A DNA stretch of 64,000 bases from Pratylenchus scribneri (GCA_030063045.1 JAQSEB010000202.1:62001-126000); one strand, 5' to 3'. Positions 43,694-56,290 are shown, numbered from the stretch's first letter. Made by a program: numbers and translations. The notes: generated by a model from the letters alone, not told the origin.

Positions 43694-46600
43694 CTATGCC
43701 TTCATCCAATTATTATTTTTGTTGAACGAAACAACATGGATCGCATTGTTTATATTTGTCGTTACTGATGTTGTTCCAATGAATTTCGTTAACCATTTTG
43801 GCATAAAACATCGACACGATTGTCGTCGAAATTCGGGACTGGCCCAGAGAAGAAGCCAAGAGGGCATCACAATGCAGCCCAAATCAACGATGAGTGGAGT
43901 GAGTGAGAGGAAGCCACCCAATGTTAAATAATCCTTCGCTTCTTGGGCTAGAAAATTGGCAACCTTAAAAGATGCTTATTTATATTATTATTAAATCAAA
44001 TTTGATTTACTTATTCAAATTTAGGTTATTTGAATTTTGGAATTAATTCAATTTTTTAATTTTTAAATTGTAATTAGATTTTTTTAGTCTTTTAAAGTCG
44101 TATCTCGTGTCAAAATAATCTCTAGCCAAGCTAATAAACGTAAATTGACTTTTCCAACCAGAAATTTTCGAACATAAATGGATTTCTGATTTCTGAAAAA
44201 ATTTTAGTTTTCTTAATTCTTAATTAAAGTTTCTTCTATTTTCGATAGTTAATTTTTATATCAGCAATTTTTGAAACCAAAACCATTAATGAACAACTCT
44301 TTGATTTTGATAAAATTTTTGCTAGAATTATTTTTAGTAAACAAAAATATTAAAAAATAAAAACTTGAAATAAAAAAGTTATTTATGTATTTTCATTTCA
44401 CCCCCATCCCCAGTCGCCCTAACAAAATTTGGATTCTAAGCTAAAATGTTAGTTCTCCATCTTTTTTCAATCGTAAATATAAAATAATATTAAATTTTTA
44501 GAATTAAAAATCGATTGGGGTCATTAGTGTCTCGGGCAAGCGATTTTGAGGAGTTTAGTTCATCAGCAGCCAAATAACCAATTTAAATGATATAAAATGC
44601 AGTTTATAGTCGTAAATATTGACTAACTATTAGTATATCGTTCATCCAAAAAGATAATATTTTGACCAAGATATGGCTATAAATACAAAATAAAGGCGAT
44701 TTTCAAAGCTTTTTGGTCATAGCTTATCCGAAACTTTATATTTTTGGATGAACAGAAAATGAATGGATAGCAATAGCGGCTGAGACGCTTATGTCCCTCG
44801 CCGAAAAAAAAACTCGTTAATAATTCGAAAATATTAAAATACCATGAGCAAAGTGAAAAGCATATGACTGGCGAATGTGCAAATTGCATAGACGATCAGC
44901 TTATTCTCTGTCCTTTGCTGTTGTTGATTTTGATTCTGTCCAACATTTGCAGACATTCCATTGCCTCCGGCTTGTTTTTGACCACTTCCAAGTGCTGTGG
45001 CATTTCTTCCTTTATTGTATACGATTAGGATGGCGATGTTGATCAAAGTGCAAAGCACCAAATTAGCCATTGAAGCAACGAATACAATCAGGGAATCATC
45101 TTCCAAAAATTTCTGTGGAAATAAATAATTTGGTTAAATTTTTTAAAATATTTTAATGGATTTGCACTTTTGTGCTATAATAAAATTATTTGATATATAT
45201 ATATTATCGTATCCAGAATTTTTTACTTCAATTGGGATAAAGTGGAGGTTACCCATACGCAACTTAACTAGAATATTTTATTTGGCTTACCTACATCGAC
45301 ATTTACAGACAAACCGTCTGGTGCAGATGGTGGCAAAGCTGTTCTGGTATTGTTTATGGCATATTATTAAGCGTAAAATTAGCTACAAAATAATATAATA
45401 TCAAATACATTGGACAAAGTTGAATATTCAACGAGTTATGGCCAAAAAACAGATAAAAACAGAATTTTTTATAGAAACGGTTTTTTGGCCATAACTCAGT
45501 GAATAATCAATATTGATAGCTAATTTTTTGCTTAATAATATGCCATAAACAATGCCGGAGTAGCTTGGCACCATCTTTATTAATTTCATAAAATTAAAAT
45601 TAAATTCTTATTAAAAATTTTAAAATTTTTTCATTTTCAAATAGTTAATATTATTTAATTTCGATTAGCTTACGGTCATAGGAAGGCTTTGATTTTGATT
45701 ATTTTCATTCACAATGAAAGAGTTATCCGCATTGATCTGAAATATACATATTTATATTTACAAAATATATAATAAAAAATGTATGGAATAAGTTCAATTA
45801 CATTATCAATGATTTAAGTTTAGCACTGCTGAACTAAGTGTTTAGATATGGACCAATCTTTCAGCTATAGATTAGGTTGAATTTAAATTCAAGTTTTGGG
45901 GAACTAGAATTTAATGCAGTCATTTTCATTTATTTTCATTTTATGGTAAATTTAATTTTAAAATATTTTAGCGAATAAAAATGTTTATAGACACTCACAT
46001 AAAAGCCAGCTTGCATTCCAAAGAAATAACGGCCAAAATACATTGGCAAGCCGAAGATGACCAGCAATGAAATTGGGAGCAATTTTTTCCAAATCTATTA
46101 ATAAAATAATGAAAAATGCAAAAATAAATATTAAAAAAATTTCACACCTTTTTCTGCCCAAATGGGAATATGATGGCAGTCAATCGGTTCAATAGCATAA
46201 ATGTTGTGGCCAAATTGCCACTTTCCATAACAAAATAGTAGAGTACAAAAATACCGACGAGAAGGGAATTTGGGCAAAGTCGATAGAGTGAAAGAAGGAA
46301 TGGTGATTGCATAATGATGGGCAAACGAAAAAGCAAATAGGAGCAAATGAGCAGAATAATGTCCTTTTATTGTTTTGAAATAATGTTTGAAAAATATGGT
46401 ATTTTTTATTATCATAGTCAGAAAGGGATATGTGTTTCTGGCAAAAGTGGAATCGGACAAAATTAGTTTTGTCCAGGAATGAAATAACACATTATTTCGC
46501 CGAAAAGAAAATACTATTCGAAGCAGAGCGTAATTTGATGAATGATAATAAACATATAAAAAATGATGGCCAAAAATTTCCTTAAAACATACTTGAAATG

Positions 46601-46796
46601 ATCGAACCACGAAAAGAGCATAAAAGGGATTATGGAATTTTGGATGCCGAAGGATTATCCAGCATTCAGAACAATAAAGCAACAGGGAAGGGAATCCAAC
46701 CAGCATTGAGGCATAAATAATTGGCCGTTGCAATTGACTATTAATAAACCATGAAATCTGATGAATTGGTGTCCAAATTGATGGATCGTCAGACAT
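43694..46796 (-). CDS. Seven-transmembrane chemoreceptor (family 2, copy 1), 372 aa
   Basis: Six exons: 46593-46796, 46148-46363, 45999-46094, 45674-45736, 44843-45112, 43694-43963. All junctions are phase 0 and the sum is 372 codons plus stop. Start MSDD at 46796 matches copy 2. Features in order: first helix after WFINSQLQRP, exon 2 with ESGNLATTFMLLNRLTAIIFPF (DRY-like signature of nematode srg/srv-type receptors), exon 3 ending RYFFGMQAGFY, a short extracellular-loop exon (NADNSFIVNENNQNQ), exon 5 with LIVFVASMANLVLCTLIN, a Gln-rich cytoplasmic loop and a sixth helix, and exon 6 with the seventh helix and SPEFRRQSCRCFMPKWL. It is a predicted chemosensory GPCR; the ligand is unknown. The family assignment is by eye. 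Confidence 0.82.
45326..45576. mobile_element. Inverted-repeat element in intron 4 of receptor family 2 copy 1
   Basis: The left arm CAGATGGTGGCAAAGCTGTT...TTGTTTATGGCATATTATTAAGC is mirrored on the right (reverse complement AAGATGGTGCCAAGCTACTC, then the same TTGTTTATGGCATATTATTA). Arms are about 115 bp with a short spacer and no coding capacity. Confidence 0.75.
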
Positions 46797-47149
46797 TTTC
46801 CAGTGCAATTGATTTTAACGCTATTAAAAATTGGATGGCTAAAAATAAGAGTATTACGAGATTTTATAAAAAATGATCAGTAATTATAAATTCGTGGAAA
46901 ATGTTTACTATTGTGGATGAAGGTAAAAAGATACTGGTTGCTGGAAAATTGAGCACAGGACAATTTGGCACTAGCCAATTTGGTCAATTCGGCACGAACA
47001 TCTGGTCATCACAATAAAATTTTTATTATTCTTTTTAAGTTAGCTCTTTTAGGGTTAAGGCTAGGATTAGAGATCAGGAATTCGGAGCATGGGGAAACGA
47101 GGGGGAATTCAAACAGCGCCTTAATCCATACCAAATGACAGAAACTTTT

Positions 47150-47405
47150 TAATAATTTTTGCCATCTTTGGTCTTAAAAACGAAAGCAAAAATAGTTTTA
47201 AAAAAATATATAGAGAAATGTCGCGCATGTGTTTTGAAAAAAATTATCACGCAATTAAATTCCTATTTTCATCTTTTGAATTGTCTAAATACAATATATT
47301 AAATAATCTTTTCAAAATAAATTTCTTATTATTTGCGTGCACGCCCACCATATTTTTTAATAAAAGGAAAAGATTTCCGTTTGTATTGTACAAAAACATT
47401 TGATG
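47150..47405 (-). promoter_or_regulatory. Shared receptor upstream module, copy before family 2 gene 1
   Basis: Blocks TTAAAAACGAAAGC, AAATGTCGCGCATG, TTATCACGCAATTAAATTC, TTTTCATCTTTTGAATTGTC, core TATTTGCGTGCACGCCCACC (about 47331-47350), then CCGTTTGTATTGTACAAAAA. It lies about 360 bp upstream of the start at 46796. It is the same module as before the family 1 receptors. Confidence 0.6.
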
Positions 47406-48165
47406 TAAATTTTTTCGCGAAATTCACTGAAAATTTCAGCCAAATTTCCAGTCGAGTCCAGACGATTTATAAGAAAAAAATTTCGGTTTTATAAGGATAC
47501 AATAGAAAAAATTATAAAAATTGAGGACTAAAATTTTTATTACAAAAATTTCATTTTTAATCTTATTCGGAAGACTTAAATTTTTCTCTTTTATCTTTTG
47601 AATTTATTTTTTGATTTCATAAAAAAGATACATAAATTTGTATAAAATTAAAAATAGCCCCGATGAGAAGCGTGAGGTCAAAATTTTAGTCAAAAATGGC
47701 ACGATTGGGGAAAATTTGGAAATTTAGTCAAAAATGGCACGATTAGGGAAAATTTTAGTCAAAAATTTCCATTTTTAAGAACAATATTTGGGCAATAAAG
47801 ATAATATGGATTTGTATGGCCATTCTTATGGAATAAGGACATTTTTAATTTTCTAAATATGGGAGTCAAATTTTAAGCACTTATAAAATAAGGATTAATG
47901 GGAACCATGAAAGCTATTAAAAAATTTAAATATTTTAAAGTTCATTTTCCAAGAATTAAAATTAGCAGAGTTGATTGCTTAAAATAAAATCCAACCGAGA
48001 CACATAAACTTAACCATATAAGCTATAAAATTAGTAAGGTCAAAGTATGTGGCCAAAAAAAAAAGAAAATTTTTTTGAGATGAAAATTTTTATGCAAATT
48101 CCATAATTTTTTTCAATAAATTATATATTTCCATTTTTTATAGTTTGTAAAATGATCAATGATGT
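47406..48165. other. Gene-free spacer with short repeats between receptors
   Basis: Contains repeated AAATTTAGTCAAAAATGGCACGATT units (about 47680-47770) and a CGAGTCCAGACGATTT block. The latter recurs upstream of copy 2 near 51870, so the spacers were duplicated together with the genes. Confidence 0.5.
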
Positions 48166-50915
48166 TCAGTTGGAAATTGTGATTGTTGCATTTAATCTTC
48201 TTTGCGCTGATGAAATAACATGGATTACATTATTATGTCTTGTTGTTGCTGATGTTGTTCCCATGTATTTATTCAACCATTTTGGCATAAAACATCGACA
48301 CCATTGCCGTCGAAATTCGGGACTGGCCCAGAGAAGAAGCCAAGAAGGCATCACAATGCAGCCCAAATCAATGATGAGGGGAGTGAGCGAGAGGAAACCG
48401 CCCAATGTTAAATAATCCTTCGCTATTTGAGCCAAAAAATTGCCAACCTAAACCAAAATTCGATTTATTTTAGAATTTTACTTTATTTGATATTTGAAGA
48501 ATAATTTAATTAAAAATATGCAAATTGCTAATATTAAAATTAAACTCGTTTTTTAACCTTTATAGATTTAGGCATATTCTAGCATTAGATTAGAAAATAG
48601 AAAACTATTGAATGAATGGATTAATATAATTAGAACTTCATTTAAAAAAATTTCTAATAAAATTTCATACATTTTTCACAAAGACTGTCATTTTCTTTTC
48701 CAAGCTAAATAAAATTGTCTTAAAATTGTTTTATTAGTTGGGTTTTCCAATAAAGAATTTGGCAAAATTCAGTTTTGGTTTTTCTAAATATTTCGGTTCT
48801 CCTAAAAGTGTATAATGATTATTAAAATTCGAAGCTGCAATATATTATAATGACTTCGAATTAATTTATAGAAAAAATGACCAATTTAATCAAATTGTTT
48901 GAATACCATGAGCAATGTGAAAAGCATATGACTGGCAAATGTGCAAATTGCATAGACGATCAGCTTATTCTCTGTCCTCTGCTGTTGTTGATTTTGATGA
49001 TCCTGTCCAACTGCTGCCGCTGGCGATATTCCATTGCCACCGGCTTGTTTTTGCCCTCTTCCATGTGCTGTGGCATTTCTTCCTTTATTGTATACGATTA
49101 GGATGGCGATGTTGATCAAAGTACAAAGCACTAGATTTGTCATTGAAACAATGAATACAATCAGGGAATCGTCTCCCAAAAAGTCCTGTGGAAATAAATA
49201 TTTTTTAATGGATTTTTATTTTAGGAGTATAATTCGGAAGAGGCGATTCGGGGATGTGCCCGGGGACAAAATTCTCGAAGATCACCAGGATTCGGGGAAC
49301 ATTCCCGCCCTCGGTTTCCAACTCTAATGTGTATAAATAAACTGGGACAAAAACCTGGGGACTAAAACGTTGGGACTAGAACATTACCCGCACCAATATC
49401 TGCTGCTGGTCACTGATAAATACTAATATTTATACAATTACAATCATTTTAGTTTGCAGAGAAATTTTTTACTAAACTAAATTATTTCTAAATTCATTAA
49501 TTCTACATTCTAAATTGGATATTATTATAACTTTTCAATTCCATAAAAAAATTAATTTCAATTAATTACCGTGTCAATAGGAGTGATATCATGATTATTT
49601 TCATGTAAAATGAACGAATTATCCGGAAGAAGCTGAAATATACATAATTAATATAATATGCTGAAATATACATATTTATATTAATATAATATATAATAGA
49701 AAATATATTGAATAAAATTGTTTGTTACCAATTATCATTCATTTTCAACATCGACATGTAAATAGTTTTTTAAAGAGAAAATATAAATTATTTTAAAAAA
49801 TATATATTGAATAAAATAAGCTGTTTTCAATGATTTAAGTTGGTAATTTTTTAAATGTTAGAAATTAGAATTAAATTGTATAGATAAAGATTAATTTTTC
49901 CATTTTTGTATGAATCAATTTTTTTGTTGAGAAATAATTTAAATTCAAATTAATTCATATTTTTTGTATTATAAATTAATTTTGATTAATGTTCATAATA
50001 AATGAAGAAAAATATTTGCAAATTATCAGAATAAAAATTGAATATTTTAACAACACTCACAAAAAAGCCAACGTGCATCCCAAAGAAATAACGGCAAAAA
50101 TACATTGGCAAACCAAAAATGACCAACAATGCAATTGGAAGCAATTTATGCCAAATCTATTTTAAAAATTACGGATAAAAATGTAGTAAAAATTGCATAC
50201 CTTTTCCTGCCAAAAAGGGAATATGATGGCAGTCAATCGGTTCAATAGCATAAATGTTGTGGCCAAATTGCCACTTTCCATCCCAAAATAGTATAACACA
50301 AAAATGCCGACGACAATGGAATTCGGGGAAAGTTGATAAATTGAAAAGAAAAATGGTGATTGCATGATGGTGGGCAAACGGAAAAGCAAATATGCACAAA
50401 TGAGTAGAAGAATATCCTTTTATTAGTTTGAAATATTAGAAAATTAATTATTTTTTTAGGTGTTTGTAATGTCCACAATAGTGTAGATATAAATTCTATT
50501 TTAATAATACATAAATAATCTTATTCTGATTTTAATTCCTTTTGTTCTGATTTTAATTCCTTTTGTTCTTATTTTAATTCCTTTTGTTCTGATTTTAATT
50601 CCTTTTATTCTGATTTTAATTCCCTTTGTTATGATTATTAATTCCGCCTCCGCCAGTTCTGATTTTAATTCTATTTGTTCTAATTTTTGCCCCAAAAATT
50701 TCCTCAAAACATACTTGAACGGATCTGACCACAAACAAGGCATAAAATGGATTGTGGAATTGTCGATGCCGAAGGATTATCCAGCATTCAGAACAATAAA
50801 GCAACATTGAAGGGAATCCAACCAACATTGAGGCATAAATAATTGGCCGTTGCAATTGACTATTAATAAACCATGAAATCTGGTGAATTGGCGTCCAATA
50901 TTCTTCATCGCTCAT
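48166..50915 (-). CDS. Seven-transmembrane chemoreceptor (family 2, copy 2), 378 aa
   Basis: Exons 50715-50915, 50201-50416, 50061-50156, 49570-49632, 48907-49185, 48166-48447 are all phase 0 and give 378 codons plus stop. Exons 2-4 have exactly the same lengths as in copy 1. Key motifs: ESGNLATTFMLLNRLTAIIFPF, RYFFGMHVGFF, the loop exon LLPDNSFILHENNHD, LIVFIVSMTNLVLCTLIN, a Gln-rich loop, and FLSLTPLIIDLGCIVMPSW followed by SPEFRRQWCRCFMPKWL. Intron 1 contains a short minisatellite related to larger arrays elsewhere. It is a predicted sensory GPCR, close paralogue of copies 1 and 3. Confidence 0.82.
50515..50650. repeat. Short minisatellite in receptor intron 1, unit about 21 bp
   Basis: About six copies of TTTTAATTCCTTTTGTTCTGA, the last shading into TTAATTCCGCCTCCGCC. 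It lies at the same intron position as the much larger array upstream of copy 3 (55290-55693), and shares the TTAATTCC core. Confidence 0.85.
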
Positions 50916-51159
50916 TTTACTTTTGAATATGCAATTATTTTTATGCTATTAAAAATTCGTATATACTAGGGCTATAAAAATAAGAGCATTAAGAAGTTTT
51001 AGAAAAATTATTAGTAAATGTGAGAATTCGTGAAAAATGTTTACTGTCGAAGACAAATAGATATTTATGCTGTCTGCTGTTTAGATAAATATATACAACA
51101 CACATCTCCTCCTCCTAAATGGGATTATTTAAAAAAAAATTTAATGGAAAATTTTTTTT

Positions 51160-51530
51160 GCAGAGCATACAAATATGCTTTTTTTGCAGGCAAAACAGCT
51201 TTTTGACTTCTAATTCTAATAGAAACTGCTTTTAGATCCTACAGAGTAAAAACCTCATACCAATATGTAGATCTCATCGAGGCGCATCGAGTCGTATATA
51301 ATTTGTTAGGTTTTTACCCAAAATTATTGAGTTAAACCGTTTAAACCGCTTTTCCCATTTCTGGTCATATAAACATTCAAATTTTGGTCAAAATCCGACA
51401 TATTATATACTAATTGATGCTGCGCTTCGATGAGATCTACAAATTGTTATATTTTTGTATGGTCTAAAATCAGTTTCTGTTTTAAAAGAAGTAGAAAATT
51501 TTTTTAATCTGCAAAAAAAGCATTTTTGTT
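51160..51530. mobile_element. Degraded copy of the 8-bp-duplication transposon family
   Basis: Inverted arms carry CTTTTTGACTTCTAAT, TAGATCTCATCGAGGCGCATCGA and CGTATATAATTTGTTAGG, matching the arms of the copies at 1861-2246 and 35563-35988. The diagnostic tips are lost. A further fragment of the same arms lies near 29440-29665. Confidence 0.55.
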
Positions 51531-51539
51531 TGCAAAAGA

Positions 51540-51815
51540 AGAAATTTTATTAACAAAAAATATTATCCCTGAAAAATGAAAGCAAAACTACATAAATAAA
51601 AAGAATTGAAGAATGTCATGCATTTTAAGTAGTTGGAATTTTTAAAAAAAATTATTTACGTAGTTAAATTCTAATTTTCATTTTTAATTGTCAAAATACA
51701 AAATATTCAAAAATCATTTCCGAATAAATTTCTTTTTCTTAGTATTTGCGTGCACTCCCACCATATTTTTATAATAAAAGAAAAATGACGGTCCATTTGT
51801 ATTTGTGCAAAAACA
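51540..51815 (-). promoter_or_regulatory. Shared receptor upstream module, copy before family 2 gene 2
   Basis: Blocks AAAAATGAAAGC, GAATGTCATGCATTTTA, TTATTTACGTAGTTAAATTC, TTTAATTGTCAAAATAC, core TATTTGCGTGCACTCCCACC (51743-51762), then GGTCCATTTGTATTTGTGCAAAAAC. It lies about 625 bp upstream of the start at 50915. Confidence 0.6.
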
Positions 51816-52919
51816 TTTAATGGGAATTTTCTTGCGATATTCTCTGAACATTTCAGCCTAGATTCCCATCGAGTCCAGACGATTTAACACAAAGGACAAA
51901 ATTCAGTTTTATAAGGATAAGGACACAAGGGGAAAATATAAGGACATGGAAAATTTTTAATACAAAATTTCATTTTAATCTTTTTCGGAAAACTTAAATT
52001 TTTCTCTTTTATTTTGTGAATTTATTATTTTGATTGCGTAAAAAGATATTATAAGATAAGATTATACAAAATGAAAAACAGACCTAGGGAAGCAAGATGT
52101 GAAAATTTTAGTCAAAAATTTCCATTTTTAAGGACAATATTATTTAGGGCAATAATGAGTAAGGACATTCTTATGGAATAAGGAAATTTTGAATTTTTTC
52201 TCGATGGAGGTCAAATTTTTCTTATAAAATAAAAAACGAATGGGAATCCTTATTTTAGCTAATAAAAAATTAAGAAATTTTAAAGTTCATTTTCTGAGTA
52301 TTAAAATCAGCGAATTGTTAGTTACATTTTTTATAAAATAAGACATAATTAGGTTTAAATGATTTTAATAAAAATAAATTTTCTAAATTTATTATCAAAA
52401 TTAGAATTATATTAGAATAGAAATGGAAATGTAAAAAACACACTATAAATAATGAGACCCAAAAATGGTGAAATTTCCAATATCATAATTTAAATTTTAA
52501 TTCAAGCAATGTTGATCGTTAAATTTTTAGTGCAATTTTTTATTTATAAACAAATATATTTTTGGAAAATATTATATTACAAAAAAGTAAAAATATGAAA
52601 ATTCAAAAATAAATGAAAAAAAAATTGAAAAAAACGATGCTTCAAGCCAGAAGGACAAAAATGATAAATTAGATTTGAAATTGTGAATATTATTTTCTTC
52701 CTTCTTTTTTAATTGGTCCAGTTTGTTGTTCTGATTTATTTTGCAAAAAAGAATCATTTATATTCTATTTCAATAAACAAAATTTGTAGATTTGGAATCA
52801 TTTTTTTTTGAAAATTGATAATCTAATTTTATTTTGTTTTTTTTTCACTTTATAGGCATAATTTATTGGTAAAATGATCTATAAATGTGCAGTAATCTTC
52901 CAATCCACAAGTCAGAGTT
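51816..52919. other. Gene-free AT-rich spacer
   Basis: Parallel to 47406-48165 (CGAGTCCAGACGATTTAAC near 51870). No exon is supported. Confidence 0.45.
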
Positions 52920-55175
52920 CTATTTTTGTTGTACTAATGAAACAACATGAATCACATTATTATGTCTTGTTGTTGATGACGTTATTCCCATGTATTTTAA
53001 TAACCATTTTGGCATAAAACATCGACACCATTGTCGTCGAAATTCGGGACTGGCCCAGAGAAGAAGCCAAGAGGGCATTACAATGCAGCCCAAATCAATT
53101 ATGATTGGAGTGAGCGAGAGGAAACCGCCCAATGTTAAATAATCCTTCGCTATTTGAGCCAAAAAATTGCCAACCTTAAATAATGCGGCAATAATTTATA
53201 AATGCCAAAAATTAGCATCAAAATCGATTTTTAATTCTAACATTGGATTAGAATTGAAATTCAAATTTGACTATGGCTCAAAAAATCGTTTATAATAAAA
53301 TTAATTTAATATTAGTCTTAGAATAATTTTTGACCATTTTTTATTTGTTAGTTAAATAATTTTTGTCCAATTAATTTAACAATAATAGATTTTTATGGCA
53401 AAAATACTCGTATTTAATTTCACAGATTCTCAGAAATCGAAGTAGCATGAGAAATCCTATTCGCTATTTTGATATAATATCTTTTTTAGAAATTTGGTGT
53501 GTGTATAAAAGGCCTATATAAATAAAATCATGTATATTAATAAATAATTCAAAAATCATTTCAAAAATGCAAAAATACCATGAGCAATGTGAAAAGCATG
53601 TGGCTGGCGAATGTGCAAATTGCGTAGACGATCAACTTGTTCTCCGTTGTCCTCTGCTGTTGCTGATTTTGATGATCCTGTCCAACTGCTGCCGTTGGCG
53701 ATATTCTATTGCTTCCGGCTTGTTTTTGCCCTCTTCCATGTGCTGTGGCATTTCTTCCTTTATTGTATACGATTAGGATGGCGATGTTGATCAGAGTGCA
53801 AAGCACCAAATTGGCCATGGATGCAATGAAAACAATCAGGGAATCGTCTTCCAAAAATGTCTGTGGAAATAAAATTAATGTTTTAGCGTTAAGAAATTTT
53901 TAATTTTACTTTTTTATGGATTTGGAGCTTGAGGATGTATAAAATTATTTTAAATAAATTTTAAATTATTTCTAAATTATATAATAATTAATATACAAAA
54001 AATTTTAATTTTTATGTCTTTTAATTAAATACAGAATAGAATATTATTTTATTTTTGTCATTAACTCACTGTCTCCGGAAGGCTCTTATTCTGATTGTTT
54101 TCATTCACAACGAAGGAATTGTCTGCATTGATCTGCAATCAGAGGGTTTCTAAATTACCACATAAATGTGGCATTTGCCACATTTTCGACCATCTCGCCA
54201 CATTTTTCCCACATTTTTGATTTTTTGGCGAGTACTTTTTGTTAATATTTTTCGGTAGTTAGCCATTTTCGACTAAAATTTTTCGCTGCGCGGCCATATT
54301 TGGATATAAAATACTAATAGAGAAATATGCAAATAAATATTTTTAAATTAATTTTTATTTGAATCTTAATTGTTTTAAAAAATGCCACATTTTTGGACAA
54401 TTTTTCCACATTTTTCCCACATTTTTTCATGGCCAATGCCACATTTTTAGTCAGAACAGATAGAAACCCTGTCATATTTGTGTAAAGAAAATATATATAG
54501 AAAATGTATTGAATAAAACAAGCTGTTAACCAATAACAATTATTTCGCAATTAAATGTATAGATTGGCTCGTTTCAAAATTAGAGTGAATTAGGTTCAAG
54601 TTTTTGAGTTGTGACTAGGTAGAAAAGAAATAGTTTTTTTGCAGATAAACAAAATAAATTGGTCCTCTTATAATCATATTTCCTTTTTATGGGATTAATA
54701 TTTTTCACTAATAAAAACAAATTAAAATCGCTCCGTAATCAAGAATATAATAGTAAATTTTAAAATTCTTAAATTATATAAATTTTAAATTAAATTTTAA
54801 ATTCAAATCCAGTTTACTCACATAAAATCCAGATTGCATCCCAAAGAAATAACGACCAAAATACATTGGCAATCCGAAGATTACTAACAATGAAATTGGA
54901 AGCAATTTATGCCAAATCTATTTTACAATAGTAATCAATATAAATTTTAAAAAATTTCTCACCTTTTTCTGCTGAAAAGGGAATATGATGGCAGTCAATC
55001 GATTCAATAGCATAAATGTTGTAGCAAAATTGCCACTTTCCATCCCAAAATAATAAAGCACAAAAATGCCGACGAGGAGGGAATTTGGGCAAAATTGATA
55101 GATGGAAAGAAGGGACGATTTCATGATGGTTGGCAAACGAAAAAGCAAATAGGAGCAAATGAGCAGAAGAATGTC
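52920..55175 (-). CDS. Seven-transmembrane chemoreceptor (family 2, copy 3), first exon not in window
   Basis: Exons 2-6 are present: 54963-55175, 54822-54917, 54070-54132, 53579-53860, 52920-53174. All are phase 0 and total 302 codons plus stop. They carry ESGNFATTFMLLNRLTAIIFPF, RYFFGMQSGFY, NADNSFVVNENNQNK, LIVFIASMANLVLCTLIN, a Gln-rich loop and SPEFRRQWCRCFMPKWL. The exon encoding the N-terminus and first helix (67-68 codons in the paralogues) should lie to the right. Instead there is a minisatellite (55290-55693) and then a BEL/Pao element running past base 64000. Exon 1 is either beyond the element, giving an intron of over 8.8 kb, or lost. Confidence 0.78.
54141..54472. mobile_element. 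Inverted-repeat element in intron 3 of receptor copy 3
   Basis: The left tip GAGGGTTTCTA and right tip (reverse-complemented CAGGGTTTCTA) enclose repeated GCCACATTTTT words on both sides. The interior TTTTTCGCTGCGCGGCCAT matches the complement of the satellite in the hAT-like element at 42403. A clear target duplication was not found. Confidence 0.6.
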
Positions 55176-55289
55176 CTTTTGTGGGTTTTTAATGTTTGAA
55201 AATTAATCATTTTTTAGGTGCTATCTGCTATGTAATGTCCACAATAATGCAAATGTATTTTTCAATTTAATATTAGATAATGGACTGAT

Positions 55290-55693
55290 TTTAATTCATA
55301 CTGTTCTGATTTATTAATTTCGCCTGTTTTGATTTTATTAATTCCTCCTGTTCTCATTTATTAATTCCGCCTGTTCCGATTTATTAATTCCGCCTGTTCT
55401 GATTTATTAATTCCGCCTGTTCTGATTTATTAATTTCGCCTGTTCTGATTTATTAATTCCGCCTATTCTCATTTATTAATTTCGCCTGTTCTGATTTATT
55501 AATTCCGCCTGTTCTAATTTATTAATTTCGCCTGTTCTGATTTATTAATTCCGCCTATTCTGATTTATTAATTTCGCCTGTTCTGATTTATTAATTCCGC
55601 CTATTCTGATTTATTAATTTCGCCTGTTCTGATTTATTAATTCCGCCTGTTCTGATTTATTAATTCCGCCTGTTCTGATTTATTAATTCCGCC
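55290..55693. repeat. Minisatellite, about 22-bp TGTTCTGATTTATTAATTCCGCC unit
   Basis: About 18 head-to-tail units alternate TTCCGCC and TTTCGCC, TGTTCTGA and TATTCTGA. It lies in what should be intron 1 of receptor copy 3 and ends exactly at the LTR of the second retroelement, so the element inserted in or at the edge of the array. Confidence 0.93.
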
Positions 55694-56271
55694 TGTTGCG
55701 AATTATCGCAACTTTGCACATTAAATTGTGCAAAATAATTAAATAAATTAAATAATTAACCAAAAAAGTAAATGCTGCAAATTTTGCAGCATTTTTCCCC
55801 AATCAATCACCCAAATTGCGCAGTGCCGATTTGGGCAAAAAACTACCCAAAACGACCAATTTGCTCATCATCTTCCCTTCCGGCCGGCTTTTCCCCCTTC
55901 TCCTCTTCTTGGCGTGCCATCAGGCAAAAACTCCGAATGGCTGCGCGGCTTCTTCCCTTGTGCTCTTCCCCAATGTGCCCCTTCAGGAAAAAACTGATGT
56001 GCTCATGCCCGAATCCTGCTTGCTCCCTTTGGCCCCAATGGTTCTGCCCACTTGTGCACAATGTGCGAATGGATGATGCAATACCCTGAGGGCCGGAACC
56101 GTCCATATAAATACCCCTTTGATTTCCCCACAAAATTACCATTCTTCAATCACCTTCAATTGTTTTCTTAGGAACTAAGAGAATAAAATTATTTTAAAAC
56201 CTTCTATTCTATTCTATTCTATTCGAGTAAAAAGCCTTATAAAGGTCTAGTTTCGCTTAACTGTCGGAACA
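55694..56271 (+). repeat. 5' LTR of the second BEL/Pao element, 578 bp
   Basis: Starts TGTTGCGAATTATCGCAAC (a short palindrome) and ends GTCGGAACA, giving TG...CA ends. A TATA-like TATAAATA is at 56106-56113 and an AATAAA is at 56182-56187, followed by an ATTCT microsatellite (56203-56224). The 3' LTR lies outside the window, so the boundaries rest on TG/CA and the primer-binding site. Confidence 0.75.
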
Positions 56272-56272
56272 T

Positions 56273-56290
56273 TGGTGGCCCCGACTGCAA
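56273..56290 (+). other. Putative primer-binding site of the second BEL/Pao element
   Basis: One base after the LTR the sequence reads TGGTGGCCCCGACTGCAA. The one-base gap and TGG start parallel the first element. An alternative register starts at the second TGG (56276). The tRNA was not identified. Confidence 0.5.

Noticed and set aside
50501..50743. Minus-strand frame with repeated KGIKIRTKGIKIR units
   Set aside because: Produced by the 21-bp minisatellite in the receptor intron.
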